DNA of 64,000 bases, from positions 232,612 through 296,611 of the forward strand of contig CAJFCJ010000032.1 in assembly GCA_904063045.1 (NCBI GenBank), given 5' to 3'. This DNA comes from Dimorphilus gyrociliatus. Its lineage: Eukaryota; Annelida; Polychaeta; Dinophilidae. Positions 21,527 to 32,761 of the stretch are shown here, piece after piece. A model generated the notes under the pieces. It searched no databases. It was not told the origin of the DNA and was given only the letters and a program-made list of their open reading frames with translations. The number at the start of each line of letters is the position of its first letter. The stretch's first letter is position 1. Both the position numbers and the translations under genes were made by a program.

Positions 21527-23196
21527 TTAACTTTCAATTTGGTTTTGCTGCATTCCAAAAAGTTCAACGTTAATTAATAATTGGCCAGCGTCATTCATAA
21601 GAGCTTTAATCGAGTCTGGATTGCAGTTGTGAGGTAAATCAATTTCTCTACTAAATTCGCATGATCTACTTCCGGTTGCAGATTTAACTTCGTGCTTTCC
21701 TTTAATTTTTAACTTCTTCCCTTCTGTTGTTACTTTAATATCTTCTAATTCGTATTCCGGATTTACGTCAATTACCAATTTCATTTTATTTTCATCTTCC
21801 GTAATCCATCCTCCTCTCCGTGCGATAGATGGTGAAGAAGTGGAACTTGTTTCTGACGAAAATCGTTTAGAAGATACAATTTCTTGATAAGCAGGAGCTG
21901 ATACAGGAGCTTCAACTTGTAAGATTCCATCCGAACTCAGTGAACTTACTAATGAGTCAGCATTTACTTGTTTTGGTAGTTCCACAGTTTTCGAGAAGGA
22001 TTTAGTAGATGTTTTCTGACCAATCTTTTCCTCGTGCTGCGCCTCAACAACAAGTCTATCGTCCTTCGTTTTAACAGTTATCTCTTCTGGTTTAAATTCT
22101 TTAACATCAAAGCTAACTTTAAAGAGTTTACCGGGTCCTGTAAAATAAACATCCATCAGTAAATTCGTTCTGCTTTTAACTAACAATTCAATAAAATAAA
22201 CAGATTCTATTAAATCCTTGTCTTTTTTCTTTTTTATTCCTTCTCTCTCGCTCGCTCTCTCTAGTATAAACTTAAGCCATGTGGCGCAATTGGACCTTGT
22301 TAGATAGATTACATTTAAATGTCTTTCTTTATTTATAAGATGACGAGGAGCGAAATCGTTAACAAAAAAGACAAACAAACAAACAGTATACAGTATATTG
22401 TATACTGTATATTTATATTCATTTATATATCTTTTCTATCGTCACCTTAAAAAGTGTCCTATTGTTGAACTGTACAGAATTGTTATCTTTTCTTTTATCT
22501 ATAGTACTTTTATTCTTACATTACATTAAAAAAGAACCCTTGGAAGAGAAAATGTGTGAAGGGGAGTGGCGAGGGGGAGTAGGAGAGGTTGAGAGAAAAT
22601 ATTTTATACAGGATATAAGTATTCCCGTTAGAAACATCGCGGTCCTAATCGATTCTTTGGGAAATATCCTTAGGGCGCTTCAAAATTTGAGTAATTCGTT
22701 AAGAGAAATAGTTGATCGATTGAATTAGGCTAGAAAAGAAATTTTTTATTGTATTTGCTTTGCTAATTAAATATTTACAGCATTATAATCCTCAAGAAGA
22801 AACAATTTATGATCATTTGTTTACACCCTTTCTAACTACAAAAAGGTGTAAAAGAGGGTAAAAAGGGATAAGATATCTTTAAAATAATATAAGTATCTTA
22901 CCTGGAGAATTTTTTGCCTTTCTCACAATCGATGGTGATCCACAGCCGTCGAAAAACATGGATTTCAAATCCATATCCTTTAATCTCATCTCATTCCTCA
23001 TTGAATCAATTGGATCCAATTTAAATAGGGACTGCCTCATTAATTCAACTTCATCTCTCCATTCTCTCCTTCGCTGCTCCATTCTTTCTTGCATCTCCTC
23101 GAATAAAGTCTTGTGTCTTTCCTCGAAACTTCTACTATCTTTCCTTATAGGTATATTCTTTGCCGGTATATAAATTTCTGATTTATAGGTTGCCAT
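21527..23196 (-). CDS. Small heat shock protein with two alpha-crystallin domains
   Basis: Two exons, 23196-22902 and 22137-21527 (301 aa), intron 764 bp, donor CCAG|GTAAGA, phase 1. The N-terminal 98 residues are charged and helical (SEIYIPAKNIPIRKDSRSFE, then EERHKTLFEEMQERM). Two alpha-crystallin domains follow: residues 101-176 (VSFDVKEFKPEEITVKT, then DGILQVEAP) and 215-292 (VIDVNPEYELEDIKVTT, then QLLINVELF). ATP-independent chaperones with this doubled layout are known from flatworms (p40 type), and the N-terminal IP...RSFE segment is reminiscent of them; this is the best taxonomic clue in the window. No canonical heat-shock element was found near the start. A small ORF lies in the intron on the other strand. 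Confidence 0.9.
22555..22728 (+). CDS. Small ORF nested in the sHSP intron
   Basis: The frame is open from 22462. A plausible start is the ATG at 22552 and a plausible internal acceptor is TTTATACAG before 22612. The last 39 codons read DISIPVRNIAVLIDSLGN... and end in TAG at 22726-22728. The start of this segment resembles the sHSP N-terminal exon on the opposite strand (EIYIPAKNIPIRKDS): I-x-IP-x-x-NI, then DS. It could be an inverted, decayed copy of sHSP exon 1, an independent small gene, or chance. Low confidence. Confidence 0.25.
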   Translation, partial: CEGEWRGGVGEVERKYFIQDISIPVRNIAVLIDSLGNILRALQNLSNSLREIVDRLN

Positions 23197-23261
23197 AGCT
23201 GTTTTTTTCTACCTATATATTAAAAATAAATGTCTGTTAACTATATACGTGAGCAGTTTGC

Positions 23262-23515
23262 AATTGTATATAATCGTATAGGCTTACAGTACAAACACGG
23301 TTCGAAGGTTATTGACAGAGCGTGCAGCGGTTGGGGATGAATAGTAAATATTTTTTGGGATGATTAACTGGATTATCTACGATTTTTAGTTTTGTTACAT
23401 AGCCTGTAACATTGTATAATTATATTTCTAGGCTTATATGGCAAATAGACTGGTTAAGGGTTTATTAACAGAACGTGCTTATTCCTGGAATTCACTGTAA
23501 ACAATATTTATTGTG
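23262..23515. repeat. Diverged direct duplication upstream of the sHSP gene
   Basis: Two copies about 150 bp apart share TTGTATAAT, then TAGGCTTA, then a conserved block TATTGACAGAGCGTGC / TATTAACAGAACGTGC (copies near 23266-23340 and 23417-23495). The first copy starts about 70 bp upstream of the sHSP ATG. Confidence 0.45.
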
Positions 23516-24689
23516 TAATTCGTGTTTTTGCATAAAAAGAATATTTTTTATTAAGATGAATTGAATAGTTTGCCATCAATTCTAGTGAAAAAAATACTAA
23601 TAGAAGGCGTTTTCCCCTTCCTATGAGGAAAAGAATGGTTAAAAGAATTAGGTCAATGATAAAACTAGAATTATAATAGACTTATCAATGTTAACCGAAC
23701 GTGATTTATATCACATGTACTTTGTTTTATTATCAATTAAATTGATGAATTAAGGATATTTTAATAGATCTTTTAGGATTATAGCAACGTATTTGCATTC
23801 ACATTCCGCATAAACCAAACGGAAAAGATTTAGAGATAGAGAGATAGAGAAAGACAGACGGAAAGAGATGCTAAAATATGATCAGATCGAATTGAAATTG
23901 CAAATATATGATATAATATGCAAGAATGTGTGATAAATAGCAAAAGCTGTTGGTTTTTTACCACCATAATCAACGTATAAGAGTTTCGTAAGTTTTAGAT
24001 TTTTGGCCTATCCTTCCAACATTTGAATAAAGAATACTTTTTATCAATATATTTGAATCTTTCAAGAATACTTCGTAATATTATAACTGATGGTTTCTAT
24101 TCAAAAAGCACTAGGTCCTTTTTCAAATCAATAGTTCCATACCATTTTTTATAAAAAGTATTACATCTATTAATAGAAATGGGAAAAAATGTATCTATTC
24201 TCCCACTCTCCCCCCCCTCTCTCTCTCTCTCTATCTCTATCTTGCAATTTTCTTGTTTTAAAAAAAGATAAGAAAATGATATAAAACGTATATAGGGAGC
24301 AACTCTTTCTTCTCTCTTATCTATCATCTAAGGAGGAGAAGAAGAAGAAGTAGAAGAAGTATTAGCACTATACGATAAGAAATATTAACGTTTCTCTTCT
24401 TTTCAATGAAAAATCGATAAAATATTCAGACTATTAGGTTTGGAGAACTAAGACAAATCTTTTACTTTTTTTTGCTTCCATACTCTCAGAGTGCTAAGGT
24501 GTCGACCTTTCGCAGACTATTTTTCAGCTTATAAATCGATATACATGCATTTACTCGTCTAGACAATTAAAAATCAATACTAACCTTGCACGATTCTGTT
24601 CGTATCTTTGTAGAAATTTTTAAAATTTATATATATATATATAAATATATCTAAATTTTTATTTATATACGTATATAGCTATAAATATA

Positions 24690-24800
24690 ATTGCAGTATT
24701 GCAGTATTGCAGCAGTGTAAGAGGGCAGCTAGCAATGCAACTGTCCAACTGATCTGCACCAGCTTGCTGCAGAGTTTTTAAGCCCTCTGTTGGCGCATGC
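24690..24800. other. GC-rich pocket with inverted repeats
   Basis: A triple TATTGCAG repeat is followed by a stretch with 7-bp arms AGAGGGC / GCCCTCT and inner GCAGCA / TGCTGC and AGCAA / TTGCT pairings. It stands out from the surrounding AT-rich DNA. It might encode a structured RNA or be an enhancer; the stem is broken by bulges, so a microRNA call is not supported. Confidence 0.25.
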
Positions 24801-25014
24801 TCATTTTACTCTTCATTTTTTTGTGTGTTTATTATCCGTAGAGTCTAAACACTTTTTCCCTATTTTTGATGTGTTTTTCTAAAAATAATTTCTGATTCAT
24901 GAAAAGAATAACGAAGAAGAAAATCTTACTATTCATAATACAAGTAATAGAATATAAATAAACTGGCAATTTCAATGTGTAAAAAAAGTTTTTTGAAATT
25001 ATTTCTCTTTTTCC

Positions 25015-25023
25015 TCTCTCTCT

Positions 25024-25060
<37 letters not shown>
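25015..25060. repeat. (CT)n microsatellite
   Basis: A C7 run followed by about 15 CT units. Confidence 0.9.
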
Positions 25061-25061
<1 letters not shown>

Positions 25062-25591
25062 AAGAAAGGTTTTAATATATAACAAACTATAAATATGTAT
25101 ATATTTACAGCATATAAGTTTATATTCTATATTAAATACTTATATTTGATATTTTCTATTTAAGTTATATTATCGCCTTTATTAATTAATTCATAGTCAA
25201 ATAATCTTGTTAAACAGTTGGGAACGAAAATTGTTTAGCATGCAACTTTCTCTTTCCAAACACAATTTCCTTACTATACTTTATATTGCATTATCAAAAT
25301 CCTTCTATGACTAAAAACATGATTGGAATTCGGGGAATTCGTATAATCAACAGGAAAGTAAATGAGTCATTTTTCCGAAAAGAGAAAAAAAAGGGGGGTA
25401 GAAGGAAGGAGGGCGGAAGGGGTAAAGAGTTGAATATTCTCAAGATTTCCATTAAACGTCCAGCTTGAAGAATTTAGGCCTTTATGCACTTTTTTATTGT
25501 TTATATTAAAAAGAATAATATTGATGAAATATGAATTAACACATATGCATATACAGTAGTTATACTATACTGTATATACGTTGTATAAGTA

Positions 25592-25614
25592 TATGGCATA
25601 TTTCATATGCCATA
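25592..25614. repeat. Perfect inverted repeat
   Basis: TATGGCATAT, three bases, ATATGCCATA: a 10-bp perfect stem inside a field of TACAGTA/TACTGTA palindromes. Confidence 0.7.
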
Positions 25615-26669
25615 GAAGAATATACTGTATACGTTCATATACTGTGTATATGCTATATAAATATATAGATTTTCAATTATGATCAACGAATAGCAGACAT
25701 TTACACCAACGAATATGAAAATATGTATTTTATATAGTAATATAAATACTATATATACAAATGAAAATCTTATATCTAAATAAATATATAGTTAGAAGAG
25801 GAAGAAGAGGAAAACGATACAGAGATATAGACTAAATGATGAAATTTATAAAAGGTAAGCAATATGTATGAAATGAGTACTCACACTCTACTCGTCTATC
25901 GTCTATCTCTATTTTTTTGGGTGTCTAAGGGGAAAGTCAAATACTTACTATACCGTATATGCTTGTACATACATACTCATTGTTTGACTTTGTTTTAAGA
26001 TAATAAGTTTTATACTTTGGCGAGAAAAGTTGTCAAGTATCAGTTTTGAGTACTCTACGTACTTGTGCCGAAAATAGATGCTCTATAAGAGGTGGCTTTT
26101 TAGTAAAGATAAATCAACAAACCTACTAACCTCGTATAAGATAGCCTTAGGAGATACTTGATTGAAAAGCTCTTAAAAATTTGTTTACAAGCGTGAAATA
26201 AGAGGTTTGCGAGAAAGTTTAACGTATCAATCTCTCTAGCTAAAGCAACAATTAAGTATTTCTTACAAACAATTTCAAGGAAACTTTGATAACGTAGCTT
26301 AAAAAAATTTCCCCTTCAAATCTTTTATTCAAACCTTAAAAGTAGAAAGGCAAAAGAAATTCAATAGCTCTGCTCCGCTTGTTGTTTCAGTAAACAGTTC
26401 CGACTCGGGGGAAGGAAAGCTAGGGGATGTGATCTATAAAGCCTTGTATATTTCAGTAGACAATTTAAATTTACCGAATATTCTCTTTATACGCGAAAAT
26501 ATATTCATTGAAAGTCCTCTTTGTTCTTATCTTTACTCATTTTTCTACTCTTTCTTTAAACGTTGACCATAAACAATACAGAATTAACACGAGCTTTCCG
26601 GTCGTTAAAAGTTATTTGTACATATATAATAGAGTTTATAGATTGACTATCGATAGAATTATTTTCACA

Positions 26670-26684
26670 TACTAGATGGCGCTT
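26670..26684 (+). promoter_or_regulatory. CTCF-like motif (strong)
   Basis: TACTAGATGGCGCTT, the best match in the window to the bilaterian CTCF core. Confidence 0.5.
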
Positions 26685-28100
26685 ATCAGAGAGTAAAGAA
26701 AATATATAATAATAATATTAAAGTGAAAGAAAAGGGCGAGATGTAAATTGTGGCTTAGTTTATTGTTTTTCAACAAAATACCACAATTAGTAAGCTAATA
26801 TAACGAGGAAAATTGTTGAAATAATCAAAATTACACTGATTTATTTAATAGATATGGAATATCGGTTAGAAACTTGAACAAGTCTATATATATACAGTAT
26901 AAACATGGCTAATTCATTACTTTAATTTTCAAATAGAAATTATAAAAACTGATCTGCCGATAGTAGGAATATATAAAACTAATGATAATGATTTTAATAA
27001 TAATAGAAAGAAACATGTTGTACACTTTATGAAATTTGTTTCTTTTCCAAGTAGAAGGAAATTCAAGCCTATAGTTTTTAATCTATGGAAAGAATGAGAA
27101 TATATATATATATAATAATAATAATAATAATAAAATATACGCTAAATATACTTTATATATTAAAATCATTGTATTTGTAGATAGTTTTTTACTCTTTTTA
27201 TGTAAATATTGTAAAACTGTTTCTACAACTTTTTCTCTTTAATATTGCCATCTATATTAACTAAATATTTGTTAAGTTGTATGGAATGAATGTTGATATG
27301 AGACAGCAGATTTTATAAATCTTTTAAAAATCGTTTTTGCATAGCTTCGATAAGATTCTATAAATAAGTATAGATTGTATAGAAAAAAAGAAGGTTTATA
27401 TTTCTTATATCTAGCCAACATTGAGTAAAGAGCTAATAGCTAAGATCAAGCAATAGGATCTAATAAATTTGATCTCCTATTTTCCCAAGTCTAATCGAGT
27501 TGTTTAGTAGTTTCTTTTGGTAAATAGCTAATTTTCTATTCCATTCTAAAACCCTTCCATGTTTTATATAGTTTTTATACATTGTGCGATATTTATCGAG
27601 AGGTCTTTCTTTTAATTTTCTAATATCTTTTATAAACGAATCTATTATTGATTCTTATACTACTCAATTGTTCCTGTTAATCAGCAAAAATTTCACTGAA
27701 ATATCCTACAAACCAGCAAAAACAGCTATTGAATATCGACTTGATTATTTCAGATAGTGTATATATGTTTTTTTTTAAACACTCTCTAGGTATGCTGTAT
27801 TATGTCTAGTGTATAGAAAAATATGTATTTGTTTCTTCTTTGTTTACTATCAATGATAATTACTCGACCGGCAACTCTCTAACAAATCTAACGGTTGATT
27901 AACGATAGCACCTTTTAGTAAATATCTAAGAAATTATGTACAAATATCTATTTGACTTTTACTACTAAAAAATGTATTGTCATTATATGTTTTATTATCA
28001 AAGTTTTTCACGCAGCTTTTAAATATTTATTCATTAATTTCATAAATTAATATTCTAACGCCCTCGTTGTTTTAACCATTCTATTATCCTTTCTCCCTCC

Positions 28101-28132
<32 letters not shown>

Positions 28133-28441
28133 ATAGAAATTAAAAAAACATATTACATATTTGCTCTTTGAGCAAGCAAATTAATCCTTTACTGAATTTG
28201 TTCAAGAAGCCATTCAAACTCCTCCTCTATCTTTTATTTTATTATTTATTTATCATTTAGTCTTTCAACTAAGAATGAATGAAACATTTGCTTCTTTTGA
28301 ACATTTAGTAAATTAGCAATTATAATCATTTTATTTTCAAGAAAAGTCTTTAAACATTTAAACTATGTTCAAGTTTTCTGAATTTCATTGAAAAATATTA
28401 TATAATCTTTTAGAGGCCGATCTCTATTTGATACGTCACTT

Positions 28442-28475
28442 TCGCCATCTGATTTAGTAACGCTAGGCGGCGCTT
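28442..28475. promoter_or_regulatory. Pair of CTCF-like motifs
   Basis: A minus-strand site (ATCAGATGGCGAA in that sense, about 28442-28454) and a plus-strand site CGCTAGGCGGCGCTT (28461-28475) lie head to head, 7 bp apart, about 1.3 kb before the IP3 3-kinase ATG. Confidence 0.45.
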
Positions 28476-28564
28476 GTATAATAAATTAAAATTATTCTGC
28501 TATATCAATAGAGAATAAAGAAGAGGGAACGATAAAGAGTTTCTACACGTGTAAGTGCCACTTA

Positions 28565-28630
28565 TACATATACATATATATATTTATATATATATATATA
28601 TATATATAGATATATAGATATATATATGTA
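28565..28630. repeat. (TA)n microsatellite
   Basis: A long TA tract with sparse interruptions upstream of the probable 5' exon of the IP3 3-kinase gene. Confidence 0.85.
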
Positions 28631-28680
28631 TATAATTATATATACGGCATATATATAAAAGAGACCGCATTCGGCCACTG

Positions 28681-29765
28681 TATACAGTATATACGTGTGC
28701 ATAGCTTGAATAAGAAGATTAAGTATTTTGCAGGAAAGACAAAGAGAAGGTAAGCAGCATCATAAACAATTTTTATATTATTAAATTGTTAAGTACAATA
28801 GTATGTATTCAGTTTATTGTCGTACATTAAATTATCTACCGACTATCAATTTTTACTTGATATATCTATTCGATAATCTATAATTCGTATCGATAAGTGG
28901 ATCGTTACATCCAAATAATATGCAAGAGTACAAGTTAAAGTCAAAATATATTTTTATAGATTCATTTATTTTCCTTATCCTCTATTCCCATTCTCTCCAT
29001 TGCTTTATCCAATCTCTCTTCCCTTTCGCAATTTCTCTCTTCACCATCGCCCCTCTCCGCACCCTTCTCAAAATAACAGCAGTAGTCATCGATAGTGAAC
29101 AATATAGAAAATGAATATATATATTATATATAAACATATATATGCATATATTCTATACAATTTCTTTATTTCATATCGCCCCTGTTCTCTTTTATTATTA
29201 TTACTACTACTTTTGTTATTATATGAAACTAGTAAATATAAATTAAATGTTTGTTTTTCCTTTCCCACCGTATAATCAATTGTTTACTTCATTGATGGAC
29301 GAAATTCCTTACACTTATTCGTTAAGATTTTATGCTAATTACTTATCTATAAATATTAATGGAAGGAGTGAGAAAGAGAGTGATGGAATTGGTAAAAACA
29401 AAACTTATTTTTTAAAGCCATAGTATAGTATAATTCATTAAAATTGATCCAATTGCAAAATTACATTACGTCTATACCACATAACAACCGTTGTTTTTAT
29501 ACTACTAATTAGAAGAGAAATACTCTCTCTCTCTCCCTCACCTATTACTTCGCTCTGAAGTAGTTTATTATTTTAATATAAATAAGTAAGACTATACATT
29601 GTTCATATTGCTTCTGTAATAAACAGAATTTTATTAAATTAGGCCTTTTTGATAATTGATTTTTTTTTCACTATACGACATGTGACAAAAGAAATATGAT
29701 AGCTGGAATGTGTTATCAATATGTATAATATACTATCATAATAGTACTTTATAATTACAGCTAGA
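28681..29765 (+). other. Probable 5' untranslated exon and first intron of the IP3 3-kinase gene
   Basis: A strong donor AGAGAAG|GTAAGCAG lies at 28749/28750, and the next convincing acceptor on this strand is ATAATTACAG ending at 29760, five bases before the ATG at 29766. This would make a 1.0-kb 5' intron. Inferred from splice signals only. Confidence 0.4.
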
Positions 29766-31754
29766 ATGAAGCCAAATTTAATAGACGAAGAGAATGAAAA
29801 GGAAAAGAAAGCAGAATTTATTCAACTCTCAGGCCACAAGGGAACATGTAAGACTGCGTCACCAAAGACCATTTATAAAAAATTAAGAGATGGTAACAAT
29901 GAAACGTCCGCTTACTTGAAAGCAATGGAAGACGATTTGGCTAAGCGTTGCATACCAAAATTTTACGGAGATCTTAAAGATGGTAATCAAGCCTATATAG
30001 AGTTGGAGAATCTAATGCAATATTTTAAAAGTCCAAACGTTATGGATATAAAGTTGGGTTGTAGAACATTCGAAGAGAGTGAAGTTCAAAGTACAACGTT
30101 AAGAGAGGATTTATTTCAAAAGTTGGTAAAACTTGATCCAAATTGTTGTAGCGAAGAAGAGATTAGAGATAAAGTTGTTACAAAACTAAGGTCAGTTTAT
30201 TAGAAATAATTATCTAGTATATTTATATATTTACACTTGTGCCATAGTATATTTACATTGATATATATATATATATATATAAATGCGGTATACGCTTGAT
30301 GTACTAATCAACACTAGTGACTATCAATTTGTAAACAATCTTAATAGTTTCTTAGCTATTAAAAAGGCAACTATCAATAATAAAAGAATTGAATTGTTCA
30401 ATTCTAATTTTATTAAAACTAATTGAATGAAAGAAAGAGAATTGATAGATATATTAAATTAAAGAAAAGAACATAAAGAAAAGTCTATTTTCTGGGGTTT
30501 TTTTTTTCACTTAAATACTGTTTATTAACATGATCTCTCCTCTCTTCTTAGTTTTTTTTTTATTTGCTAATTACATATCAATAGTATGCAATATTATATG
30601 TATAGAGAAAAAAATAACAAGTAAGACTATATGATGCACATAAGATCATCGTCATCGCTGTCATCATCGTCATCATCCGCGTGTTTTTGTTTTTTTTTAA
30701 TGCTTCTTAGCTACTTCATTTGTATTCTTTTTTGAAATTTTTAACTATAAAACTTGCTGTAATCAAAGTACCATTTATCCTTTATCTTATCGAATATATC
30801 ATTAATCAATAAAGATAATGATATATTATTAAATGAAAAGAAAATTCTTTACATCCTCCTTCTATGATATAGAATAAATAATGCGTTAATATGATATCTA
30901 TATATTTTCAATTTGTGCATATAGAGAATAGTTCTACCTGCTCATCCTCCTCTCAATCTTTTTCGTGTCTTAATTTTGTTATAGTCTTATCAACTATATG
31001 TAAGTTTTAGCACAACATCAATTCTTCTTATCCTTATCATCTTTCTAATCAAAGTCAAAATATTCTTTTTCGAAAACATAAAAATTTTCCATGAAAGTTC
31101 ACTTAAAGAATATTTTTAAATAAATAAAAATATTAGATAAAACGAGAATGCTTTATCAATTTTTGATTTAGGTTCTTTCATTCAATTGTTCTAGGCCTAA
31201 TATTTTCTAAACTAAAGATATTGTGTATAATAATACAGTAATGTTATGTTGATAGTTTTTAAATAATATGTAGGAGGGAAAATTAAATAAATATTTACAT
31301 TATTAACAGGTATATGCAAGTAAGAGAGAAGATATCGACCACATCAAAACTCGCCTTTAGAATTGAGGCTGTTCATAGTTCTTCATCAAGATATTCGCAG
31401 GATATAAAAAAGATTAGCAATTCTATTCAGGTTTTAGATTGTTTTAAATTCTTTTTGAATAAGGCTCATAACAAAAAACTGTTGGAAAATTTAATTGAAA
31501 AACTTAAAGAATTAAGGCGAAATGTTGAGGAAAGTGATTTCTTTCAAAAGCATCAAATTATCGGCAGTTCCCTTTTACTGATACACGATGGTTCAAACTG
31601 CGGAGCATGGATTATTGACCTCGCTCACGCAACACCACCCCCTGAGGGAATAGAAAAATTGAATCATAGAACCAGTTGGAAAATGGGAAACGGCGAAGAT
31701 GGTATACTAACTGGTCTCGACAATATAATTCGACTATTTCGTTCCTTTCTTTAA
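29766..31754 (+). CDS. ITPKA: Inositol-trisphosphate 3-kinase (catalytic core only)
   Basis: Two exons, 29766-30190 and 31310-31754 (289 aa), donor CTAAG|GTCAGT, acceptor TTAACAG, phase 2. Family marks: FIQLSGHKGT (18-27), the substrate/ATP motif VMDIKLGCRTF (92-102) with D94 and K96, TKLRYMQVREKIS (139-151), IIGSSLLLIHD (225-235), IIDL (243-246, Asp 245 as metal ligand) and GNGEDGILTGLDNI. It converts Ins(1,4,5)P3 to Ins(1,3,4,5)P4, ending the calcium-release signal. The protein equals the kinase core of ITPKA/B/C without their long actin-binding and calmodulin-binding N-terminus. The usual IDFGKTTPLPEG reads IDLAHATPPPEG here, so the Lys after the metal Asp is replaced. The gene converges with ANKIB1. 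Confidence 0.9.
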
Positions 31755-32761
31755 TATCTCGAAAATCTTGAAATTGAAGAGCTATTACTACAATTACAAG
31801 ACATAAAAAATATAAATATATATGCGTGTGAAGACGAGAGAGAGAGGGAGATGGAACGACGTTTTTCCTTTCCTTTTCGTCTATGAACAAGATCAAAAAA
31901 AAGCAAAAATTAAACAAAAAATATGATTCAATAATTGTTAAAGATTGGATAAAAATTATAACTGATTTAAAGTCCTTCTCATGTCTTCTCTTCTCTCTTC
32001 TCTTTGGAAAATACAACAAGCAAACCAAACATACCAAAAATATTGAAATAGCTCAGGTGCTAAACTTACTTAATAAGAAATTAAAGTTGTAGATAAGTTG
32101 CAAACATAACAAAATGACCTCTATATACACAAATCATATTACATATCTAACATAATTTCATCTCAAATATAGCATATTCTTACAATATTAACTAGAGAGG
32201 TAGATGATAAATTATTCATTCAACGCATATTTCAAATCCAACTCATTATATTCATTTGAGAAAAATCTGGATAAAATGAAGGAAAAAGATGAAAAGTAAC
32301 TTAACCGTTTAATTTTTAATAATTAATAATTAATAATTTCTTCGTTTATTTGTTTTTTTTTCTTTATTTCTATTTTCAATAATTAATCTCTAATTAGAGT
32401 TTATTTTATGAATAAATTAATTGATTAAAAACAGAAATTACTGTATTTTCATTAAGTATATATCATTGTTAATTGTTTTAATATCATTTTTCATATTTAC
32501 GTATGAGATACAATATATATACATATATTAGTATATATATTCTTGACTTGCTTTTTACCAATACAAACATTGAAAACGACATATTACAATTTTTTTTTTG
32601 CCAAAAAGAGTGATTATTCCTGTCAATAGTAATACATTAAAAGTTGCTTTATAATAACATTTTGATTTGTTTTCCTATTTATTTTTTCTTTCTTTTTGTC
32701 TTGAATATATATTTCTGATTTTCCTCTTCTTTGGTTTTATATATAAAATATTATTCAACAT
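31755..32761. other. Convergent 3' region between the IP3 3-kinase and ANKIB1 genes
   Basis: About 1 kb, AT-rich. A minus-strand AATAAA (TTTATT near 32679) serves ANKIB1. ORFs at 31612-32092 are unsupported. Confidence 0.6.

Larger units (their letters stand above)
23197..28680. other. Long intergenic region
   Basis: About 5.5 kb with no supported gene. Contents: a diverged 150-bp direct duplication (23262-23515); a GC-rich pocket with inverted repeats (24690-24800); (CT)n at 25015-25060; a perfect 10-bp hairpin at 25592-25614; many TACAGTA-interrupted (TA)n tracts; a (TA)n/(AAT)n tract at 27098-27133; (CT)n near 28095-28130; CTCF-like motifs at 26670, 28442 and 28461. Weak ORFs at 24097-24327 and 25286-25468 look like noise. 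Confidence 0.6.

Noticed and set aside
23480..23500. Heat-shock element near TTCCTGGAATTC
   Set aside because: Spacing is TTC-N3-GAA, not the TTC-N2-GAA of a heat-shock element.
24719..24789. microRNA precursor
   Set aside because: Arms pair only in short blocks separated by unequal bulges; no convincing 22-nt duplex.
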